A DNA stretch of 5,792 nucleotides from assembly GCA_001643535.1 (NCBI GenBank), contig LXTG01000045.1, forward strand, positions 1-5,792, given 5' to 3'. The translations under genes were made by a program, and so were the position numbers. Below are positions 1 through 4,115 of this stretch, piece by piece (within the stretch, counting starts at the first letter, position 1; each line of letters starts with the position of its first letter). Below the pieces are notes generated by a model. That model ran no database searches. It worked only from the letters and a program-made list of their open reading frames with translations, and was not told the origin of the DNA. Origin of the DNA: a candidate division NC10 bacterium SPGG6 (lineage in GTDB: Bacteria > Methylomirabilota > Methylomirabilia > Methylomirabilales > CSP1-5).

Positions 1-814
1 GGTCCTCGATCTCAAGAACGTCGACGTAGACAAGTGCCCCCCAGGCGCCCTCGCCGCCGAAGCCGGGCGCGCAGCGGTTGAGTATGTCTGGAAGGCGATC
101 GATCTCGCCAGGGCCGGCGAATTGGATGCGGTCGTCACGGCCCCCCTCAACAAGGCGGCGATGCACCTCGCCGGCTATCCGTTTGCCGGCCATACCGAGA
201 TCTTCGCCGAACGGACGGGAAGCCGGAGCTACTCGTTGATGCTGGTCGCGGGGAAGCTCCGCGTTCTTCACGTCTCCACTCACGTCCCCCTTCGAGAGGC
301 GTGTCATTGGGTCAAGAAAGAGCGCGTGCTCCAAGTCGTCCGCTTGGCGCAAATGGTCGGCGGGGCATGGAATCTTCAGAGGCCGAGGATCGCTGTGGCT
401 GGCCTGAATCCTCATGCCGGGGAGCAGGGGCTCTTCGGCCGCGAAGAGCAAGAGGAGATCGCTCCGGCGGTGGCCGCGGCTCGGGCCGAGGGGATCAATG
501 CTACGGGCCCCTTTCCTCCCGACACCCTCTTTTACCGGGCGTCCCGAGGAGAGTTCGATTTCGTCGTCGCGATGTATCACGATCAGGGGCATATCGCCGT
601 CAAGCTCCGGGGGTTCGATCGGGGGGTCAATGTAACCGTGGGGCTGCCGATGATTCGGACCTCGGTGGCTCATGGGACCGCCTTTGACATTGCCGGGAAG
701 GGAACAGCCGCTCCCCGGAGCCTTCTGGAGGCGCTCCGGCTCGCGATCCGGATGGCCCGCTATCGCAAGTCTGGGCAAGTGGCAAGTGGCAGGGAGTTCA
801 GAGTTCAGGGTTGA
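1..814 (+). CDS. pdxA: 4-hydroxythreonine-4-phosphate dehydrogenase family (PdxA), 5'-truncated by window edge
   Basis: The reading frame is open from base 2 (VLDLKNVDVDK...) to the TGA at 812-814, giving 270 visible residues. By comparison with the ~329-residue E. coli enzyme, about 70 N-terminal residues lie outside the window. PdxA is a cytoplasmic, metal-dependent NAD(P) oxidoreductase that oxidises and decarboxylates 4-phosphohydroxy-L-threonine in the DXP-dependent pathway to pyridoxal phosphate. The three metal-binding histidines are present: STHVPL (visible residue 94), LNPHAGEQG (138) and MYHDQGH (193). Their spacing of 44 and 55 nearly equals E. coli H166/H211/H266. The C-terminal substrate region RTSVAHGTAFDIAGKG is present, with Ala where Asp is common. 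MYHDQGHIAVK plus AFDIAGKG resembles the PdxA2 subgroup (D-threonate/D-erythronate 4-phosphate dehydrogenases), so the exact substrate is open. The last ~14 residues (SGQVASGREFRVQG) are encoded by heptamer repeats and are probably not part of the conserved fold. Confidence 0.95.
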   Translation, partial: VLDLKNVDVDKCPPGALAAEAGRAAVEYVWKAIDLARAGELDAVVTAPLNKAAMHLAGYPFAGHTEIFAERTGSRSYSLMLVAGKLRVLHVSTHVPLREACHWVKKERVLQVVRLAQMVGGAWNLQRPRIAVAGLNPHAGEQGLFGREEQEEIAPAVAAARAEGINATGPFPPDTLFYRASRGEFDFVVAMYHDQGHIAVKLRGFDRGVNVTVGLPMIRTSVAHGTAFDIAGKGTAAPRSLLEALRLAIRMARYRKSGQVASGREFRVQG

Positions 815-897
815 GGGTTCAGGGTTCGTGGAAATTCGCAATTCGAAATTCGAAATTGCAAATATCCGCGGTCATCGGTCGCCGGTCGTCGATCGGC
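774..897. repeat. Mosaic of four tandem heptamer repeat families
   Basis: This block is almost entirely made of 7-bp units from four unrelated families in succession. GGCAAGT occurs at 774-780 and 781-787, with GGCAGGG at 788-794. GTTCAGA (796), GTTCAGG (803), GTTGAGG (810), GTTCAGG (817) and GTTCGTG (824) follow. Then come AAATTCG (832), CAATTCG (839), AAATTCG (846) and AAATTGC (853). The last family is GGTCATC (870), GGTCGCC (877), GGTCGTC (884) and GATCGGC (891). The first two families run into the pdxA frame and supply its last codons and stop; the block fills the whole gap to the next gene. It resembles in kind the short tandem heptanucleotide repeats described from cyanobacteria, though the sequences are not claimed to be the same. 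Confidence 0.9.
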
Positions 898-899
898 AG

Positions 900-2099
900 G
901 TGGTGAGGGTGTTGCGTGGAGTCTTTATCTGCGTATCGATTCTGCTCCTTTTCTGGACGGGATCGGTGGAGCCTGCCTCGTTTACTATCCGGAAATTGGT
1001 CGCCGCAGGGGAGGATGCACCTCAGGGAGGGACCTTTACCCAGTTTGATCCCGTGGCGAACACGGGAGCAGTCCTGTTCGATGCCCTCGTAAAGAAAGGC
1101 GAGCCCTTTCATGGGATCTATTTGGCCCGAGGCTCTTCCCTCTCCCGGGTCGTTGCCATAGGCGATCCCTCTCCCCTCGGGGGAGACTTTACCGAGCTGA
1201 GCTCCGCAGCCCTGAATCGGCGGGGGAAGGTAGCCTTCCTTGGATCGACCGTGGGCGGCGTTCCTCAGGCGATTTACGTTACGGGAGGGGCCAATCTGAA
1301 GAAGGTGGTGGCGGTGAATGATGCTACCCCAGGCGGAGGCGTCCTGCGAGAGATCAGTCACGTGACGCTCAATAACGCCGATGCCGTCGCCTTTGTGGCA
1401 CGGGTGGAGCACGGCAAGGCGCCAAGGGCCCTCTTCCTCGCCTCGGCGGGTGTCGTGAAAAAAGTAGTGGGGGCCGGCGATCCGACATCGGTCGGCGGTC
1501 GATTCGGCGAGTTCATGAACCTCTCGATCAACAGCCAGGGGAAGATGGCCTTTGAAGGGAGAGTCTACGGAGGCAGTGCCCCCTCGGGAATCTTTGTGAG
1601 TACAAAGTCGGGCGTGCGAAAGGTGGTGGCCGTAAGTGATCCGTCCCCCATCGGGGGGACCTTCAAGGACCTGGCCCTCCCCATCCTGAACGATCATGGG
1701 GATGTCCTCTTTTGGGCCTCCCTGGAGGGGGCCAAAGTTCCCGCTGGTCTCTTCCTGGCCTCGGGCGGTGTGACCAAGAAGATGGCGGCGAGGGGAGACC
1801 CCCTACCGGACGGGGGACGGCTCTCTTTTATCGGGCTCAGCTACTCATTCAACCGGAGCGGCATAGTGGCGTTTGAAGCAGCGATTACGGGTGTAGAGGC
1901 GAGCGCCGGGATCTTCCTGGCTCAGGAGGGAAGGGTGACCCCGATAGTCCGAGTGGGGGACCCGACTCCGTTGGGGGGACGTTTCGCCAACTTGACCGCT
2001 CCCGAAGTCGGCCCTGACGGCACGGTGGCCTTCGCAGGGGGTGTGGAGGGGGGGCAGGCCGCCTCTGGTCTCTTCCTCGCCGTCCCCTCCGGGAAGTAG
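900..2099 (+). CDS. Secreted seven-repeat NxxGxxAF protein, probable beta-propeller
   Basis: Taking the GTG at 900, this encodes 399 residues ending at TAG 2097-2099. Residues 1-26 form a signal peptide: basic MVRVLRG, a hydrophobic stretch VFICVSILLLFW, then a likely cleavage after EPA. The mature part is seven repeats of ~53 residues. Each has a VVAxGDPxPxGGxF turn (acidic turn near residues 38, 89, 141, 194, 247, 300, 354), then NxxGxVAF (ALNRRGKVAF, SINSQGKMAF, SFNRSGIVAF, GPDGTVAF), then GIFLA. This matches the tandem 'NxxGxxAF' repeat proteins usually annotated as choice-of-anchor tandem repeat proteins. The chain ends right after the last GLFLA strand, with no PEP-CTERM or other anchor, so it is probably released to the periplasm or exterior. 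GTG 903, GTG 909 and TTG 912 are alternative starts, and no start has a good Shine-Dalgarno. Function is unknown for the family; no catalytic residues are visible. Confidence 0.85.
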   Translation: MVRVLRGVFICVSILLLFWTGSVEPASFTIRKLVAAGEDAPQGGTFTQFDPVANTGAVLFDALVKKGEPFHGIYLARGSSLSRVVAIGDPSPLGGDFTELSSAALNRRGKVAFLGSTVGGVPQAIYVTGGANLKKVVAVNDATPGGGVLREISHVTLNNADAVAFVARVEHGKAPRALFLASAGVVKKVVGAGDPTSVGGRFGEFMNLSINSQGKMAFEGRVYGGSAPSGIFVSTKSGVRKVVAVSDPSPIGGTFKDLALPILNDHGDVLFWASLEGAKVPAGLFLASGGVTKKMAARGDPLPDGGRLSFIGLSYSFNRSGIVAFEAAITGVEASAGIFLAQEGRVTPIVRVGDPTPLGGRFANLTAPEVGPDGTVAFAGGVEGGQAASGLFLAVPSGK

Positions 2100-2217
2100 C
2101 TGTCAGCTATCCGCAACCGGCAACTCCTTCAAGCTGTCCGCTGTCAGCTATCGGCTGTCGGCTTTGGATTGTTCCGGCTGACGGCTGACAGCTAACAGCC
2201 GACTGCTGGCTGCTCAG
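2098..2217. repeat. Heptamer element (AGCTGTC family) in inverted halves between convergent genes
   Basis: Units of 7 bp can be read almost throughout. AGCTGTC (2098), AGCTATC (2105), AGCTGTC (2132), CGCTGTC (2139), AGCTATC (2146) and GGCTGTC (2153) lie in the left half. GGCTGAC (2176, 2183), AGCTAAC (2190), AGCCGAC (2197), TGCTGGC (2204) and TGCTCAG (2211) lie in the right half. The right half is the same family on the opposite strand. The element fills the space between two convergent genes and overlaps both stop codons (TAG 2097-2099 on +, TGA 2216-2214 on -). Confidence 0.85.
2140..2199. terminator. Imperfect long hairpin, possible bidirectional terminator
   Basis: The arms 2140-2163 and 2176-2199 (24 nt each) enclose a 12-nt loop. 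In RNA read from the + strand, 18 positions pair as Watson-Crick, 4 as G-U and 2 are mismatched. It lies between two convergent stop codons, where a shared terminator is expected. There is no immediate U tract on either side; the nearest T run on the + strand is 2219-2223. A terminator role is therefore inferred from position and structure only. Confidence 0.4.
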
Positions 2218-2834
2218 CTTTTTGTTGGCGCGAGGGTCGAAAGCTGGAAATCGTCTGATACCGTGTATTCCTCCCGGGGTGGATGAAAGATGTCCAAGAC
2301 GACGGCCCGCCCGGCGCACGCAAGACAGCCGTGGATCACGCCCCCCGGAATAAAGTAGACATCTCCTGCCTTCACGCGCCTGGTGTCAGAGCCGATCGTG
2401 AAGTCGAACTCGCCTTCGAGGACAAGCCCCGCCTGTTCGTGGGGATGCGAATGCATCGGGACTTGAGATCCTGGCTCGAGGATGACCCGGCAGAGCATGA
2501 TTTTGTCGCCCCAGGCTGCCCGGAGCTTTATGCCGGGCGCGACCTCCTTCTCCGGCGCGTTGTCGAGATCCGGGAAGTGGGGATAGGCGATCCCGCCGGC
2601 GACCGGAGGGAAGACGCTCACCGTATCCCCCTCCCCAAGGGTCCGTGAATATTCTCCCTCGATGTTGACGCCGTTTACGAGGACGAGTTGGGCCAGCTCC
2701 TTCGGGACCTGGACCTGCCCAAGGAGTCCTGCCACCGTGAGGCCGTCCTCGACCTCAAGGGTGGCCGTGCTGCCATCGGCCTGGGGCGGGAGGAGCTTTT
2801 TCAAGCTGGCGAACAGCTTAATCTCAATTTTCAA
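2214..2834 (-). CDS. MoaD/ThiS-like sulfur-carrier domain fused to a cupin domain
   Basis: This encodes 206 residues from TTG (2834-2832), preceded by AGGAG nine bases upstream. An in-frame TAG, the stop of the upstream gene, lies only 12 nt before it, so no longer start exists. Residues 1-81 are a beta-grasp MoaD/ThiS domain: MKIEIKLFASL, then VLVNGVNIEG, ending VSVFPPVAGG. In MoaD/ThiS proteins that terminal Gly-Gly is adenylated and thiocarboxylated and must be the C-terminus. Here it is internal (G80-G81) and is followed in frame by a ~25-residue linker and a single-domain cupin (about 107-190). Cupin motif 1 is GSQVPMHSHPHEQ (H128, H130, E133/Q134) and motif 2 is GDVYFIPGGVIH (H168), so a metal site is probable. 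The protein looks cytoplasmic. It is the second gene of an operon with the copper lipoprotein. The fusion may need cleavage after GG, or may no longer work as a sulfur carrier. The last codons abut the heptamer element, which supplies the TGA. Confidence 0.88.
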   Translation of the reverse strand: MKIEIKLFASLKKLLPPQADGSTATLEVEDGLTVAGLLGQVQVPKELAQLVLVNGVNIEGEYSRTLGEGDTVSVFPPVAGGIAYPHFPDLDNAPEKEVAPGIKLRAAWGDKIMLCRVILEPGSQVPMHSHPHEQAGLVLEGEFDFTIGSDTRRVKAGDVYFIPGGVIHGCLACAGRAVVLDIFHPPREEYTVSDDFQLSTLAPTKS

Positions 2835-2846
2835 TGCTCCCTTCTC

Positions 2847-3665
2847 CTATTTCGTGAGCTCGAAGGAGACCGGCGTCTCCTTTCTCGCATGTACAGTCAC
2901 GTCTTTCCCTGCCTTGCCGAGCGTCTCGTGCCAGATGTTCAGCTGGTACGAGCCGACCGGCACATTGGCAAGTGTGAAGGAGCCGGTCTCGTCCGTCACG
3001 GCATAGTACGGGTGCTCTGCCACCACGATCCAACCCTGCATCCATGCGTGGGCATCGCACGTCACCTTGACGATCTCCGGCTGGTCGAATTTCACCTTCA
3101 TTTTCTTCCTGAACCCGGGCTGAGCCTTGTTCACGCTGGGATTCTTTGCTGAGGTCGTGTGGAAGTTGTGGAGGAGGCCGTCGCTGTTCAGGATATCAAT
3201 GGTCGAGCCGGCCGGCGCGATCAGGACGTGTGGTTTGAACTCGCAGCCTTTTTGATCGAGCTGGGGGTTGTCCGCCGACGTTCCCGGTGTGGTCTTGATC
3301 CCGGTCAGGGAGACGACCGCGTACTGGACTCCGCGGTTCGGGCCGACGACCAGCGCCTTTGAGCGCTTCTCCTGACCACACGTGGCTTTGTCCTTGGTGA
3401 CAGAGATCTTCTCCGGCGGGACTGGTGTCCCGGCGAACTTTACGACACCAGTGATCGTCCCTGTCCCTCTTGCGGTGGCGACCTCAGTCGTCGTCGTGCT
3501 CCTGGAAGAGGCCTGAGTCTCTTGCGCGATCTTACCCCCCTCCTGCCGACCATCCTTTCCGGGAGCCTTCGCTCCGTTCTTTTCCTGCGAGCAGCCGAGG
3601 GTGACCAACAACACCAGAGCCGGGACCAGCAGCAAACCGTATCGGCTCCACCGGTCCACTCGCAT
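2847..3665 (-). CDS. Cupredoxin-type lipoprotein with C-terminal carboxypeptidase-regulatory-like domain
   Basis: This encodes 272 residues from ATG 3665-3663, chosen because AGGAGG (3675-3670) sits four bases upstream. An in-frame ATG at 3680 would add five residues before that Shine-Dalgarno. Residues 1-24 are a signal peptide with a lipobox-like LVTLGC, so Cys25 is probably lipidated and the protein membrane-tethered outside the cytoplasm. A low-complexity K/G/T-rich linker follows (26-68). The core begins GTITGVVKFAG and carries a plastocyanin/amicyanin-like copper site: His166 (LLHNFH), Cys203, His206 and Met209 in VTCDAHAWMQGW. The C-x2-H-x2-M loop has amicyanin spacing. Cys96 and Cys141 may form a disulfide. 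The tail (HPYYAVTDETGSFTL, then VPVGSYQLNIWHETLG) is a small beta-sandwich like CarboxypepD_reg/transthyretin-like domains. A role in periplasmic electron transfer or copper binding is inferred; the partner is not visible. The stop is 12 nt before the MoaD-cupin start. Confidence 0.88.
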   Translation of the reverse strand: MRVDRWSRYGLLLVPALVLLVTLGCSQEKNGAKAPGKDGRQEGGKIAQETQASSRSTTTTEVATARGTGTITGVVKFAGTPVPPEKISVTKDKATCGQEKRSKALVVGPNRGVQYAVVSLTGIKTTPGTSADNPQLDQKGCEFKPHVLIAPAGSTIDILNSDGLLHNFHTTSAKNPSVNKAQPGFRKKMKVKFDQPEIVKVTCDAHAWMQGWIVVAEHPYYAVTDETGSFTLANVPVGSYQLNIWHETLGKAGKDVTVHARKETPVSFELTK

Positions 3666-3669
3666 GTGT

Positions 3670-3675
3670 CCTCCT
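3670..3675 (-). promoter_or_regulatory. Ribosome binding site that decides the lipoprotein start
   Basis: A perfect AGGAGG on the - strand is followed by ACAC and ATG 3665-3663. It lies inside the extension that a start at ATG 3680 would give, so the inner ATG is preferred. Confidence 0.7.
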
Positions 3676-3682
3676 CGCATTG

Positions 3683-3733
3683 ACCTCAGGCATCAGGTGA
3701 TCACTGAGGTTGGGTGCTAATCATCACCTGATG
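3683..3733 (-). promoter_or_regulatory. Overlapping inverted repeats ahead of the lipoprotein gene (operator or RNA switch)
   Basis: CATCAGGTGAT (3691-3701) and its exact reverse complement ATCACCTGATG (3723-3733) form an 11-bp perfect inverted repeat with a 21-nt spacer. A second repeat, ACCTCAG (3683-3689) with CTGAGGT (3704-3710), interlocks with it. Each 11-bp arm contains a small palindrome ATCA-NN-TGAT, and the two centres are 31 bp apart, about three helical turns. The sites lie just before the lipoprotein start, so they could be paired operators or alternative hairpins in the leader. No convincing -35/-10 pair was found nearby. Confidence 0.5.
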
Positions 3734-3851
3734 AGGCTCATACATTCCGTACATTTTTCAGGGATAATCTTGAGGGCCCTGGGCATGGCCTTACCCCCCC
3801 CGGGGGACTCCGATAGGCGGGATTGGAGAGACGAATCCTGATCGGAGAGGA

Positions 3852-3904
3852 CGCATAATGCGATTGGCTCCTTCTTACTGAACCCGGTTCTACCTTGTCA
3901 AGGT
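3852..3904. promoter_or_regulatory. Cluster of three perfect odd palindromes
   Basis: CGCAT-A-ATGCG (3852-3862), GAACC-C-GGTTC (3880-3890) and ACCTTG-T-CAAGGT (3892-3904) are each perfect dyads about a single central base. One-base centres are poor RNA loops but fit DNA operators for dimeric regulators. The sequences differ from each other, so they need not bind one protein. They could regulate either divergent gene. Confidence 0.3.
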
Positions 3905-3924
3905 CTTTCTCCCGGACGGCCGTG

Positions 3925-3950
3925 GGATCTTCAGGAGCGGCATGGACATT
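3925..3950 (+). repeat. Upstream copy of a diverged direct repeat flanking glutamate dehydrogenase
   Basis: The 26 bases match 5581-5606 at 21 positions without gaps. Shared cores are GGATCTTC, AGCGG and ATGGAC. This copy carries AGGAG four bases before the ATG; the downstream copy has lost it. Confidence 0.5.
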
Positions 3951-4058
3951 GCAATCGGTTCACGCTTGGTAGATATGCCGCCGAGCTCTTATGAGTTTGC
4001 GCGTTCTGAAAGACTGGCCTTGAGCACAAGAGTTAAGTGGCTCAAAGGAACTTCGTAG
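3942..4058 (+). CDS. Small ORF of unknown function, 38 residues, doubtful
   Basis: ATG 3942 follows AGGAG (3933-3937) by four bases and the frame is open for 38 codons to TAG 4056-4058 (MDIAIGSRLVDMPPSSYEFA... to ...WLKGTS). The product is mildly basic, has no membrane segment, Cys pair or known motif, and is not recognised. Its start region matches the repeat copy downstream of the dehydrogenase, so it may be a relic of a duplicated small gene or chance. The only positive evidence is the Shine-Dalgarno and the position 57 nt before the dehydrogenase start. Confidence 0.2.
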   Translation: MDIAIGSRLVDMPPSSYEFARSERLALSTRVKWLKGTS

Positions 4059-4115
4059 GATGGCAGCTTAAAAGGAGCTAACGCTGGTGAGTTCCAATAT
4101 GAGAGGAGACTCCCC

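Larger units (their letters stand above)
3666..4115. other. 450-bp divergent intergenic region
   Basis: This is the gap between the - strand lipoprotein operon and the + strand glutamate dehydrogenase. It holds the lipoprotein RBS and interlocked inverted repeats, a run of eight C followed by five G (3794-3806), three odd palindromes (3852-3904), one copy of a diverged direct repeat (3925-3950), a 38-codon candidate ORF (3942-4058) and the dehydrogenase RBS. Promoters for both genes must lie here, but none matches consensus well. A TTGCAA (3949-3954) with GATATG 17 bp later is the best weak candidate for the + strand. No RNA gene was recognised. Confidence 0.6.

Noticed and set aside
301..687. 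Other + strand frames inside pdxA (301-687, 414-635)
   Set aside because: They overlap a frame with conserved PdxA motifs and have arginine/serine-rich translations typical of shadow frames.
774..897. CRISPR-like array
   Set aside because: The period is 7 bp without spacers, and the units change family along the block.
672..899. N-terminal extension of the NxxGxxAF gene to the ATG at 672
   Set aside because: It would overlap pdxA by over 140 bp and place repeat-encoded residues before the signal peptide. The signal peptide at 900 marks the real start region.
819..1697. Long (292-codon) open frame on the - strand opposite the NxxGxxAF gene
   Set aside because: It is antisense to a gene with a signal peptide and clear protein repeats. 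Its own translation shows no domain or repeat logic, and long antisense frames are common in GC-rich DNA.
2283..3152. Plus-strand open frames opposite the MoaD-cupin and lipoprotein genes (2283-2648, 2662-3006, 2688-3152)
   Set aside because: The - strand frames have recognisable domains, starts and tight operon spacing. The + frames have no motif.
3683..3733. H-type RNA pseudoknot from the interlocked repeats
   Set aside because: The order A-B-A'-B' fits, but the single base between A' and B' could not span an 11-bp stem. Alternative hairpins or DNA operators are more plausible.
3794..3806. C8-G5 run as a terminator
   Set aside because: It has no loop and no T tract, and lies between divergent genes where no terminator is needed.
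3966..3979. Sigma54 promoter for the nitrogen-related dehydrogenase gene (TTGGTAGATATGCC)
   Set aside because: The GG to GC spacing is shorter than the -24/-12 consensus requires.
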